Part shown: one piece after another, positions 11,726-24,010 of the stretch
Layout: the number at the start of each line of letters is the position of its first letter
Position numbering within the stretch: position 1 is the first letter of the stretch
Assembly (NCBI GenBank): GCA_949825025.1
Contig: OX463778.1
Location: forward strand, 14,842,171 to 14,906,170
Source of the DNA: Siphlonurus alternatus
Taxonomy: Eukaryota > Arthropoda > Insecta > Ephemeroptera > Siphlonuridae
DNA length: 64,000 nt
Direction: 5' to 3'
Made by a program: the position numbers and the translations under genes
The notes under the pieces: generated by a model
What the model was told of the DNA's origin: nothing
The model's database searches: none
Seen by the model: the letters and a program-made list of their open reading frames with translations, nothing else

Positions 11726-14700
11726 CGAAACAACCCGAATTATATAAGATATGCACTACTAAACCTTTTTTTCCTTGTCCCTTTTTTTTTTGTCTCAACC
11801 CGCCAATAAAAATTACTTTTTAAGTTTTTATTTCCTCCTTTATATTCCTTTTTCTAAATTGTATATATTCACCTGATTACCATATAATATATAATAAGAG
11901 TATGTTTTATTTAAGCCTGTTTAAAAGTATATAACAAAAATAAAAAATACACATATAAAAAAATATTCACCAAATCCATGTTTTGCTTTTTTTTATTTAT
12001 TTTTTTCCCTACAAAAATTACTATTTTTATGACTTTTTCTATAAAAAAAATATAAATTAATATTTTATTTAAATTACTGCTGTTGTAATATAATAAGTAA
12101 CAGTATTTAAATTTTAATTTTTAATATTGACCTCAAGGTAAAAAAGTAATATAAGCTTTATCGTCTTTCATGAGTATTTTTTTTATTTTTAAATAAGTAA
12201 AAGGAAATTATTTTTCATTTTACCTGAACAGTAAAATGAACCAATGAAAAGACAGTATTTAATGGAATTGCTCGATTTATGCACCAACCATATACATGCT
12301 GAAGAAAAAGAAACTTTTAACATCATAAACCGCAATTTTATTATAATCCATATAGGATAATATAATATTTTCATAGCTTTTGTGGCAGAATACAGTCATC
12401 TTACTGTATTATAAACGTTATATGTGGTCACTATAATATTATTATAATAATATTCATATATTATATTAAATTTTTATGTCCTTAACAGCAGTTATGCATA
12501 CATGCAAGATCTAATTATTATACTCCCTTTATAATATATAAAAATCAAGTCATATTTATATACTTGTTTCTTTAATAAAAGTTTTAAAATACAGTTTTTT
12601 ACCCTTCTGTTATAAGAATCTTAGAAACATTACAATAATATCATTGTATTACACCTTTAACTGAAAAAGTAGGTATATTTCATGTACATAACCCTTTTTT
12701 TTCTATATGTATTTATTTAATTTTATTTCAATATAAGAAGCCAAGCATAAAGGACAAAGGTTTATATATGTTATATATAGGGGATACAAGACGTCAAGAA
12801 TTATTTTATGCATAAGTTATGATATTTATTGTATTGTATTCAACCCCTATTATTATTACCAAAGATTTGAATATAAGGGTGATATAAACAGTATAATATA
12901 TATGTTTCTAGATGTATATGTCTTATCTGGTTCCCATGAGGTAATTTTGATATAAATTTATCTGTGATGAATTATTTTTCAACAATTGTTGATGCCACTA
13001 TAATTATAATTTTATTATTACCTTTTATTTAAATGATATTGTTATAATATTTATGACATATTTTTTTAAAAAATAAATTGTATCAGATCAAGTTTGAACC
13101 AGTTCAATAAATTTAAAAAAAAATCTTTACTGCATGATGTATATAAAGAAATAATAATTCGAGATATAACGTGTCAACGATTTTTTTAAATAAATTAATA
13201 GTAAAGTATTAAATTTGCGTAGATTTACACTAAACGTGACACCAGCAGAACTTTTGCAAACTAGTTTTATGTGTAATTACTAATTATATCATATTTCTAT
13301 TAGTATATACAGGAAAAAAATTAATTTTCCATTTAAGTACATTTTAATGCATGACAATGCATGATATTTATTTTATTTTGCTATATTTCATCCAAAAGTC
13401 TATGCAATTTTAATAAAACCCAAAATACTATATAATTTTTGGATAAATGAATGCTTTTTAAACCTATAATAATTTATATATCTATTAAATTATTTCGTAT
13501 TGGACTGCTATTTTTATGAATGCATGTGTATTTTTTTTTTTCAATGGGTGCAATAATGGAAGCAATAAACTACATAATTATAATTTCTTGACTTTCACGT
13601 TCTCTCGTCTTAATATAGAATATGTCAATTCAAGTTGACGTTTCATAATAATCCTCAACAGTATAAAATAAAATATCTGCACACTTTTCTGCATTAATTA
13701 TGAACGACATTGACGTCCGTTACAATCAATATAATATATTATATATAAAGTTTGCATCATCATACGTGAAAGTAATGAAAAATTACATATAAAGATAAAT
13801 ATTTGAATACATACAGATGAGGCAGATGTTATTATACGACAGTTATAAATTATTCCACTTTAACTTAGAAAAGTTTTTATATATAATATAAAAAAAATTG
13901 CATATAATATATATATAAAAGGATGCAAGTATATATATCAGCGTGCGAAATTTCTATAAAAGAGATAGATGCAATCCTTAATACTATACATACAAACAAG
14001 CATTATACATTGAAAGTTTTTTTTTTTAGCACATGTGCAGAAAATCTTGTTCTTCTCTTTTAAGTTTTAACTATCCTATATATTTTTTTTTATATATATG
14101 ATGTATTTTTAATATCATGCATACCCAATGTATGTACGTCGTTTCCTTACATATTTACTCGTTTGCTTTTATATATATAACGGCTTTTTTTGCGATCAAA
14201 TGCATGTGTTTGCTGAGATGTGGCCATAGGCGGGGGCATTATGATGCTTTGCTTACCATATAATTTTTTTTTCTTTTGATCATGCCATATCAAGCCTTCT
14301 TTATTCGTCGCCTTAGGTAATGTACGTTCATAATATAAATACGTGCAATAAGACCTGCATATGGGAGAACAATAGAAAAGTGTTAGACGTTCCGTAAATA
14401 TGAATTTGTGCTTGTGTGTGTAATTCAACCCTCATTGAGAAAATTGTATATAATGTACACTCAAGTGCATATAAACTGACGTATATTTGAACAGTTTGTT
14501 TATTTGGAATTTTATAATTCATAATGATACTTTTGGTTATAATTTTGAGATACGTGTTTATCCTCCCATCCGATTGGAACTTGCATTGCAATGCTTGTGT
14601 ATTTACCATTTATATAATTGTCAATAAAATCCATTGATATAAAATTTTCAAAAATTCTTCTCTTCTTAATTCTTGATATATACGTTTTTGAGAATAGACC

Positions 14701-14902
14701 AATAACAGCCATGCACCCAAGTACTGAAAATTTTTCAATCGGAGTACATTGTTTAAATTTTAATATGGTTGTACGTGCTTTATGAAGTGGGAAGGGTAAG
14801 TTTCAATATGTCTGTGGACTGTCATCAATCAGTCAAGATTTTTGGACGATGAGTTGATTTTTAAATGCGCACATTTAGGATATTATTTACACTGTTCTTA
14901 AT
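11726..14902. other. Long A+T-rich stretch, no gene seen
   Basis: Very A/T-rich. Minus-strand open frames at 12189-12374, 14147-14428, 14328-14609 and 14512-14712 are short, overlap each other and show only low-complexity residues. Nothing else stands out. Confidence 0.7.
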
Positions 14903-15405
14903 GCAATGGGGTACTGACCGGTATTTGAGTTAGCAATATACTTATAGTAAAAAATACTGTGAATTATATGAAGAACGAGCCCTATTAGAGCATTCTACGA
15001 CAATTTGCTGATTGTATATGAATTTTTAAAACTTTTTTTGATGACGTCATAGCACTGAATCTTAAATGGGAAAATGCATCAGTTAACATTTAATTGCTAA
15101 AATGAAAAGTTATTGAGGTAGGAATTTGAAACCTTCATTATCGTGACTCTAGCACCTAAAAACCTTGCAAATGAGGTTTTGGTTACATTTCAATATTGAG
15201 TATGGGATTTGGCAATGTTAACTGATCTATTTTCCCATTTAAGATTCAATGCTATGACGTCATTTTTGCGAGGTTTTAAAAATTCATATAAAATCAGGAA
15301 ATTGTCGTAGAATGCTGTAATAGGGGTTGTTCTTCATGAAATTCTTGTGCCTTTTGAAATATTGACAAAAACTTGAAAAAAAAATTTGGTCAGTACCCCA
15401 TTTGC
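14903..15405. mobile_element. Palindromic MITE, about 0.5 kb, with a CRE in each arm
   Basis: The ends are GCAATGGGGTACTGACC (14903) and GGTCAGTACCCCATTTGC (ending about 15405). The arms also match inward: CATTCTACGACAATTT against GAAATTGTCGTAGAATG, and CTTAAATGGGAAAATGCATC against its diverged partner around 15227-15244. A TGACGTCA lies in each arm at mirror positions (15042-15049, 15255-15262). It has no coding capacity. The arms have diverged noticeably, so this is an older insertion. Confidence 0.85.
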
Positions 15406-15690
15406 AGTATATTATGATTTTAAATATAATAATAGGTTAATAAAATTGCATTTATGACACCTTTTCTTTATCATATTTATATATGTTTAATGCATATTCA
15501 GAGAATCAAAAGGAAAATAATTGAAGAACATGCAGGTATTACTTTTTATTAAAGTTATAAAAAAATAATAATGTTTAGTCCTTGGGGTTTTTAATCTTGG
15601 CAAGACTTATGTCAACAAAGCACTGACATTAAAATAAATTGACTTCATTTTTTATAAGATAATTTGATTGATATCAAGGTTGCATTGAGA
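15406..15690. other. A+T-rich stretch, no gene seen
   Basis: No structure noticed. Confidence 0.6.
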
Positions 15691-15737
15691 CACCTGGGAA
15701 CAAAAAGACGTTACAGTGCGACTACATGACAACCGTG

Positions 15738-15770
15738 TGACGTCATCACCAAATCTGTGAGTCACGTGAC
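15738..15770. promoter_or_regulatory. CRE plus palindromic E-box pair
   Basis: TGACGTCA (15738-15745) lies 15 bp before GTCACGTGAC (15761-15770), a perfect 10-bp palindrome of the bHLH-zip (USF/MITF/TFEB) type. Both sit in a 180-bp patch (15691-15870) less A+T-rich than its surroundings and rich in GTGAC/GTCAC motifs. Function is not shown by the sequence. Confidence 0.3.
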
Positions 15771-15870
15771 ATTGATCCCCTGTGACAGCTCGCGACAGTG
15801 ATGTTCTAACCACATGCCTCCTTGCAACAAGTCACAGACATGTGATCTTTTATTGATGCAGCAGCATTGC

Positions 15871-17335
15871 GGTTGATTCCAAGTAATTCTTTAATATAAT
15901 ACACATGCTAATTTCATAGGGGGAAGGTATAAATTTACAACTTCAAATGAAAAGAATTTATCATCATGAATTTGATTTGACTTTACGTATCATTTATAGA
16001 GAGGTTCAGAGTTAAAAAAGTAAGCTACCATATATAATTTATTTCGTACATTAATAAACTTGTGTAAGGTAAACTTTACTATTCGTATCAGTTAGCAGAA
16101 ACGATTTTTTTATTTTTTTTTTCCAATAATTTATTTCTTGTAGGTTGTACACTATTATATTTTATAACCATTTTTTACATCACACTATTATATAATGTTT
16201 ACTTCAATTTGTGATGTTTTCAAATATATAATAAAAATTGAAACTTTTTTTTTTTCAAATTATGATTAACCCATCTGTTAATATGCCAATTTATATAGCC
16301 TCCTGCATAATTTAAATAGAATAAAATAAAAGCTAGAGATGCAACATTCAATCTTATATGAACTATTATATTAGATTAATAAATATCGAAATGGAAGCCC
16401 GGCCATCAAATAGTGTTGTTGATGTTTTCAACTTGAATTTTAAGACAACAAAGTTTTGAAAATCAGTTCACTGAAGAAAAAATATAGACAAATTATATGA
16501 AATTAAATCGCTTCAAATATAAAAAAATTCTATCTGGATTAAATATCAATTATATTTAATTTCTATGAAATGTGTCTGGTCTCATATTCACACATCAGTC
16601 TGTGAAATAAATCTCTTACATGGTGGGTGTTGTTTATATGGCGTCTGCACATATGGTTTATGTGAAATAGAGCATCATGAGTAAAAAATTTTAAGCATCA
16701 TCTCTCCTCCACCGCCGCGCAAATCCAGTTTCCATGCAGCAGCCCGCATATACATACACGTTCATGTTATTAATATGCTTTTCATGCAAATTCTATGCAT
16801 CTGCCGTTTGAATATATAGGAAAATGTTGCTTATAAAACATCTATAACCCTTTTTTTTATATTAACAATTCAACCCCCTTTCTTATATAATACTAACGTT
16901 TTAATACTGTATTGTATAATATATAATATAAAAATAGTAGTAAAAAGAGACGGAAATATATGAAGAACAACCAATGTTACATCATATAAATAACTATAAA
17001 TTTTATCTGCCACAAAATCCGAAACGCATACAGCCATAAGCTTTATTATTAAAAAATGAATTGTCGCAATAGTAAAAATATAACCTAACAAAAAAATATA
17101 TATGAAATTTGAATATGCGTAATTTTTTACTGGACCTTAGAAGGCCTTTGGTTAGATGAAAAAAAAAACTAGGAGGGATGTTTAAACTTATATAACATAA
17201 ACCACCCTTCTTTTATATATGCATAACCCTCGATCTCCTTATATATTTTTATCTTATTTTATTACTCCCCCTACCCTTATTTTTCTATATGAATGCAAAT
17301 AAATATAATGTTTTTATCTATTATATATTATTATT
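15871..17335. other. A+T-rich stretch, no gene seen
   Basis: Poly-T runs and TA-rich sequence. A small G+C-richer patch at 16700-16760 is unassigned. The minus frame 16870-17091 is hydrophobic low-complexity sequence and is not called. Confidence 0.65.
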
Positions 17336-19537
17336 ACTTATTCTGCAAGGAAGTGAGTGAGTAGATTTTTGTATGACTGAGAGAAAAATGAGAAAGTGTC
17401 GGTTGATTTGCATAGCCCTATAGCTTCCATCACGTGTTGGCCATATGTGCATGAGTGCCACGCCTCGACCATAGAAGTGCTACGCCGCTGCTGCTGCCAC
17501 TGATGTAAGTAAGCACAGAAAGGGTAAACCAAAAAGAAACTAAAAAAAGGGTTTTAAGGCATATCCTGCTGGTTTGGTTTGCTCTTACTTTTCCCAGCTG
17601 CCGTCATGTTTTCAATCTACACTGTCAAAATTTTAGATGAAAATAATTAATAATATTAATAAAAATGCACTAAATTAAAATATGATGTACTGCTTTAAAT
17701 AATATCTCCACCCTGTCTTTATTTATTTGTTTGCACGGGGATAAAATAATTATAAAACATGCAGCAAATTCATAATAAAAATTCAAGTACAGGATGATTA
17801 GGGTAATATGATAGCAAATTTGAACAGAAGATTTGGTAGCAATTCAAGCGAAATACGTATAAAAAGATTTTTTATTTTTGGTATGGTCGAATTTGTGATA
17901 TTAACTAATTGATTCGTATCCATGTTTTGTCAGTTCAATCTTAAATTAAAAATAAATAATAATAAAAAATAAAAAGAAAGTACAGTCTGTTTATTTGAAA
18001 ATTTTATTTACATCAATGGATCTATTGTAGTCAACAGCTCAAGAAGCAGTTGTGCTAATGTGAACAGTGTAGAGCTGACGACATAAAAAATTAATTAATT
18101 AACCTTTGGTGTACAAGTTTCAAGCAGTTACGAAATTAATAGAATTCATCAACTCGCATAGTAGCATCTGTTATACAAATATATTTTTTTACCGTGTAGT
18201 TAAAGCTTTTACATTATTTCTGTTGAATCCTCGTCTCAGTATCATTTGACAAATGGACTACGCTATACATCTGTCTATATAATAATATTCTCTATAATAA
18301 TATAAATTATAACTCCAACTGCTTTATATGACTTCTTTGTGTATTAATAAAATTTTATTAGACGGTAAAATTAAGATAACATAAAAGCTCTTATATATAA
18401 TTTACATTTCAGCATTTTTCTATTAAAAATATTTTAACAAACAGGATGGCATTTATAAATCGAAAGTATTTTATTTTTTTTTTAAAACAGTCATTCACGT
18501 ATGTTAATAGTGAAGGTGATAATTACTGCAACAAATATTCCAGTCACATATTAACAACTGGTCATCTTACAAAAAATAACAATAAAAATAGGAGTTAATG
18601 TTCAATAAAACCAAAGTATTAAAATAAGTTATAGCTCATACCATACATCACTGAATTTATTTAATATTTTTTTATTATCATATGAATATATAATATTATG
18701 TATTTTATATTGACAATATGGGAGCTCATAATAAAAATTGAACTTTATTGACTGTACGTTATTTGCATTATCAATGATTTGAAGCTATAGAAGAGAGATC
18801 CGCCACGCCCCCCTATAGCCTCAGTACACCCCTAGATATATGGGTAACATTCATATATGTTAGTCATCCTTTGTATGATATGTCCTATGCAAGAATTGCT
18901 ACTAAATAGTTATATATGTAAAGATGATAAATACAGTCTATTTATAATATTATGTACTTTTTTGTATATTGAAATTGATTATGTCACATATATACCGTGG
19001 GAAATATTAATGTCAATCTCCAAGAATTTGCACATTACTTTTTTTAAAAAAAAAAATGTTTATAAATATTTCACTCAACTTGCTGTATAAATAATTATGT
19101 TAAGAAAAAGCTGTAAAATAATATTTTGCATTTTTTTTTTAAAGAAAACATCGTCTTATTATATTTCCACGCCAGTTGTAGTCAGGAATAGTGTGGGTGG
19201 GGTCGGTCAGCTGATGTGGCGTCTTTGTCTTGTCTAGACTCCCCCCCCCCCTTCAGACTGCGGTATTTCCCCCTATACGTCATGTTTGTTGTGGTAATGT
19301 CACATGGGGGGAAAATCGCGCAAATTTGCAAATTATTAATTTTGTTCTCCAAGAAAATACATATGAAGATTGTAATTTTGCTTGTATCTGATGCACTGTA
19401 TACGCCCTTTATTTATTTTATGTCTCTATTGCTTTATACTGTATTATAGCAATATGCCAGTCTATAAACGATACGATTATAAAATATATGTATATTTTAA
19501 AACAAATTGTTAATATTATATATTTATAAAGAATATA

Positions 19538-19541
<4 letters not shown>
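17336..19541. other. A+T-rich stretch with small G+C-richer patches, no gene seen
   Basis: Patches at 17340-17600 (minus frame 17338-17532) and 19180-19320 (C-run at 19241-19252) show no recognised product. Other frames (18857-19090, 19216-19449) are unassigned. Confidence 0.65.

Positions 19542-19593
<52 letters not shown>
19542..19593. repeat. (TA)n microsatellite
   Basis: About 26 uninterrupted TA units. The minus frame reading through it is an artefact of the repeat. Confidence 0.95.
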
Positions 19594-19598
<5 letters not shown>

Positions 19599-21220
19599 GT
19601 AAAATTCAATGTAAATAAAACGAGACCACTATATATGCATATAAAAATTTAATATATATATTTTTTAGATGGTTATATCCAATGCTTAGATATTTTGTAT
19701 ATAATGAAAGTATTTCTTTCTTAGAAAACGTGATTATTTTGTTTGCTGCATGATCTGATTCACTCAAATATTTAAAAATTTAAAATTTAATAAAGTGGAA
19801 TAAATAATAAATATATTACTAAAATATATAATTATATATCCATGCTCTTATGATGCCAATTATTTATTTCCAGTTTTGCTTCAAGCAGCTGCCTTCTTTG
19901 ACTTTTCAGAAGAAATATCACTAATTTTTTTTTAAAAGCATATTTAGCATTCCATATAATGCATGTTATATTATTATAATATATGTATATATTATATATA
20001 GGCAAGTTTTAAACATAAATTATTTTATGTCATTTCAGTGAATATTTACACATTTCTCAAGTTTTCCAAGAAATAAAAATAAGCAACAAAATTATATTTG
20101 TATATAATATAAAAACATAGTAATTTTGCATGTGTTTGTGGCTTATAGTAATGACATATTATATGATTACGTCATCATTATTTTCAACTAAAAATACAAC
20201 AGTTTTAGCAATCATCATCTTATTTCCTGGCTATATGAATGGAAACAATGCATTGTTATAAAAATCATAAATGTATATAAAATCGTCGTCACCTTTATAT
20301 ATAAAGGGGAGAAAATTGTTATTTTCTTTTTCACGTTGAGGGGCGAAGTAATTCTGAAATGTCATCAAATTGTAAGTAAATTGGCCCTCATGTTGTGGTA
20401 ATGTTCACACACGTACACAGTATGACTTGTTGTGTGAGGGTTATTATTTAATAACGTCCGCGGGCTCAACAGCTTTTCGTGAGATTTCTAGAAAGTGCTG
20501 ACTGTTTCCCAGAATTAAACAATTTTTTTTTTCTTTGACCGCCTCCAGAAATATGTTTATATTATGTTGTCTTTGTGACTTGTTATTTTATATGATGGTT
20601 TAACACGTATAATATGTGAATTTATAATGTTGTTAGATTTTTTTTTAAAGTACAGTAAATATTTATATAGAGCAAATTTTGTAAAACAATTTGAAATGTT
20701 TTTGAGGATTATGCGGTAAAATTGAAAGCATTAATTTTTAAAAGACTTGCTGAATTTTTCTCTGAAGGTATATTTTAAGTGTAATTGTAATATTTTTATT
20801 ATAACTTGAAGCTCCCTCTTTTTTACTTCAATTAACCTGTCGTCTAATAAACACAAAAATGTTTTATTAAATTACATAAAAATTAGACTACATGCAAGAA
20901 ATTTTACAAATTACTAATATAACGTCCTATTTTATATTTTTTGTAATTTGTTCCATGATGCATCAATAAAGATATATTCTTTGTAGCACCCTAGAATAAT
21001 TCTACCTCTCTGTATGATGTATCTAATTATTTTATAAAAAAAAAAATTGGAACCTGAGAAGAAATTATTTACAGTAGAATAAAACTCATATTAAATGTAG
21101 AAAAATATAACATATTTTTGTCACATTAAGATAAACTGGCGTGCATTTCTCAGGATACCAAGTAACAGACAGTTCTCTGCTTATTTCCATATCGAGTTAC
21201 TTAGAAATGTGCAAGCCAAG
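19594..21220. other. A+T-rich stretch, no gene seen
   Basis: No recognised element. A small patch at 20330-20520 is slightly G+C-richer. Confidence 0.65.
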
Positions 21221-21425
21221 CAGCGCGAAAACAATTTCACGAGGAGGTTGCCGGCTCCTTTGAGCCACGCTATCTCACGTCTAACTCCCTCGCAGACTTC
21301 CCGGAACACTGGCAATGCTGGATTGTATGCTGCTAATCTGCATGTCCCTCCGTGGTGACCGGATCAGCTGGCGACACCTGCTCCGTGACAGTTCCGAGTA
21401 TCACCCTCACAATGGCAACACTGAT
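21221..21425. other. Unassigned G+C-rich island
   Basis: About 200 bp of balanced, non-repetitive sequence in very A+T-rich surroundings, with CAGCTGGCGACACCTGCT-type E-box motifs near 21366-21383. No long frame on either strand and no hairpin. It could be an enhancer, an ncRNA exon or an old repeat. Confidence 0.35.
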
Positions 21426-22750
21426 GAAGTCAAAATCTCAGGTGGCATTTTCAGAGATCTTACAAATAATTGCTTGTGGTATTTTTAGGGAAATATTTAT
21501 GTTTTGTTTTATAGTAAATTGTACACCTTGAGAAAGCACAAACTTATCACTGCTCTGATTATGAGCAGAGAATACATAATATACTGTCCATGACCTAAAG
21601 TATAAAATACCTGGATGAAAGGCTCTCATAAAGCGTGAGTTTTATATTATAGGTAATAGGAGCTGATGTATCTTCTCCGTTATGAGCATTGTCATCAGTC
21701 TGTGTGGCGAAGTTCAACTTATTTGAGATGGTAATACTTCTTTACTTCTGTAAAAATAAAATTGCAAATCTGCATATTTTTGGATCTGAGCATTGCAAAT
21801 CAGGCATAATAATGGGTAACGTCCATGCTGTCCCGAGGTGTACTTCCAAATAATTTTCTGGTGATCAGCTGCTTGGACCGGGACTTTATTCGCCTATATG
21901 TGTTCAAATGTTGGTATAATTATGTATTACGTATACTAAAATGCTATGTAAAATAATAAAACCATGTCTGCATGTGGTGACAATTTCATTGAACGACTGT
22001 GTATGTGGCGAGTGAATTACCAACGCAATTGAATATAAAAAAGACTGTTGAATGCAAGGGGGAATATAATTACTATACCGTTTCATAAAAATAATAGAAA
22101 ATCAATAAATAATTGGGAATTTAATAATAATTGTTTCTATAATATTATAAAATTGTGATATTTTTCACTTTTTAGCAGTTGCATAATTAAAATATATATT
22201 ATTCAAGCTATAAGTTATTATTACATTTTTTACATGATTTTCAGAACTATGCTTTATATAGAATTGTACCAAAACAAAGCAGTATTATAGAATATTGAAA
22301 ACGTGTACCAAGTATATAATATTTATATAATATAAATATGTATTTATTATATGTGTTCAATATTTCTACAAGCGTGTTTGTATACCTTTAATAGCATACA
22401 CAAAATGGCTATGACACCCTATATAAATATTATAAATTTATGTTTAAAAAGGTGAATAATGTTTTATTAATTAAATGTCATTTATTTATTTTTTTACCAT
22501 GTATACCATATCTATCAAAACGTTCATATACATTTTATAATACGCACACTTATAATTTTCTAATATATAAAAATATAATTTTTAATTTATTTACTTGACA
22601 AACCATCACAAAAATTATCATGTCCAACATTAGTCCTTTATTATAACGACAATAACAATAAGTCATATTTTAGCAAGCAGCTTTCTTCTATGTTTATAAA
22701 ATTATAATACACGACACATTATAAAACTAAGAGCTTATAACTATTTTAAG
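21426..22750. other. A+T-rich stretch, no gene seen
   Basis: Minus frames 21438-21629 and 21904-22086 are short and unassigned. No repeat structure noticed. Confidence 0.65.
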
Positions 22751-22756
22751 CAGCAC

Positions 22757-22895
22757 TCTCTCAAATCCGCATTCGCGTAGACCTGGTTCCACTTTACATA
22801 TAGCCAATGTCGCTAAGAAATAAAAAACGACTTACGAATTGCGCAGCAGGCTCCTAAAATAACAAACAAAAAAAAAAAAAAAAAAAAAAAAAAAA
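22757..22895 (+). mobile_element. Possible short retroposon ending in poly-A
   Basis: A 110-bp G+C-richer segment ends in a 28-A run (22868-22895). CACTCT occurs both upstream (near 22755) and directly after the A run, a possible 6-bp target duplication. The body matches neither of the other SINE copies. Six bases is weak evidence. Confidence 0.3.
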
Positions 22896-23442
22896 CACTC
22901 TTCACCATCCTAGCATTTAAACACGTTAATATTTCTTATATTCTTTCTGGAAACACCTTGATTCTATATAATATCTTTATAGAGCTAGTTTTTCCCATTT
23001 CACATACTTTTAAATCACTTTTAGAACGTTTAGCTTTATTACAACGCCCAAAATGTCTATATGTTAGCATTATAGTGTTGGAATTATTTATTAGAAATAC
23101 TAATGCTTACTTCAGTCAATATATTTATATTTATTTTTAAAATAACCTAAATATTATTGTAGTGCAAAGTGACTCCTCGTTATCGGGCTAGACATGAAAC
23201 ATTTATTTATGTGAGCATTACAAGGTACTTACAACGTTACATGTTACTTTATTTCGATATCATGAACTACTTTTAACGTACTACTCACATCAAATCCACG
23301 ACTTAATTTTAAAAACCTTTCAAAACATTTTTTCAACCTGCCAATTTGTGTCAATTTAAGTGATAAAATTATGTAAAACACTTCAGAACTTTAAAAATTT
23401 TTGTCTTGGAAGTCTCAATTTTTTGCACTTTAATGCATCTCA
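22896..23442. other. A+T-rich stretch, no gene seen
   Basis: The short frame 22958-23140 is not recognised. No structure noticed. Confidence 0.6.
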
Positions 23443-24010
23443 AGCGGTGACATCATTAGTGCATTTAGAACTGTGATGTCAGAGTACCACAATTATGACG
23501 TTATATAGCTGCATTCACTGTTACGTCACGATGCACTCTAAGTATGGCAATATTGGTGGTGGATTATGACGTCACGATGTAGGTGTGTCGTCAAACTTGA
23601 CTTGTATAGACTTCTACCAGGGCAGAGATGCCAATGTTGTTGGTGGATTTTGACATTTTTTTTTTAAAGTTTTTTATTATTAAATTGTGTACAAATACAG
23701 TCCAACCAAGGCCCTAAATGAAGCCCTATCGGTTGGAACTGAGTTACATACAATTATTCAACACGTATTCAACACATTATTCCTTCACCCCCCTTTTATG
23801 ACGTCACAGTGTAGGTGTGACGTCAGTGGTGCCAACTATGACGTCATAGCTGCATTCACTGTGACGTCACGATACCCTAATAGCTATGCCAATGTTGTTG
23901 GTGGATTTTGACGCAACACCTGCACCCCCCTTTTATTACGTCACAGTGTAGGTGTGACGTCAGTGGTGCCAACTATGACGTCATACTTGCATCTCCTGTG
24001 ACGTCACAGG
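23443..24010. repeat. CRE-rich tandem repeat, period about 137 bp
   Basis: Two clear units start at CCCCCCTTTTAT (23788) and CCCCCCTTTTAT (23925), 137 bp apart, and share GTCACAGTGTAGGTGTGACG and CAGTGGTGCCAACTATGACG. A more diverged unit precedes them (about 23443-23652) with the same TAGCTGCATTCACTGT and GCCAATGTTGTTGGTGGATT. Exact TGACGTCA octamers lie at 23567, 23799, 23818, 23839, 23862, 23955, 23976 and 23999, with several one-base variants. CREB/ATF-type factors bind this octamer. The array may be a small satellite, a transposon subterminal array or a regulatory cluster. Confidence 0.8.
23653..23786 (-). mobile_element. Retroposon-like tail inserted in the tandem repeat
   Basis: Comparison of neighbouring units shows GGATTTTGAC joined to CACCCCCC through only about 11 bases in one unit. 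In the other, about 134 bp intervene. The extra segment read on the minus strand ends in an A-rich tail (T-run at plus 23655-23665), with TGTATTTGTACACAATTT before it. This fits a truncated SINE or LINE 3' end. Family and target duplication were not identified. Confidence 0.5.
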
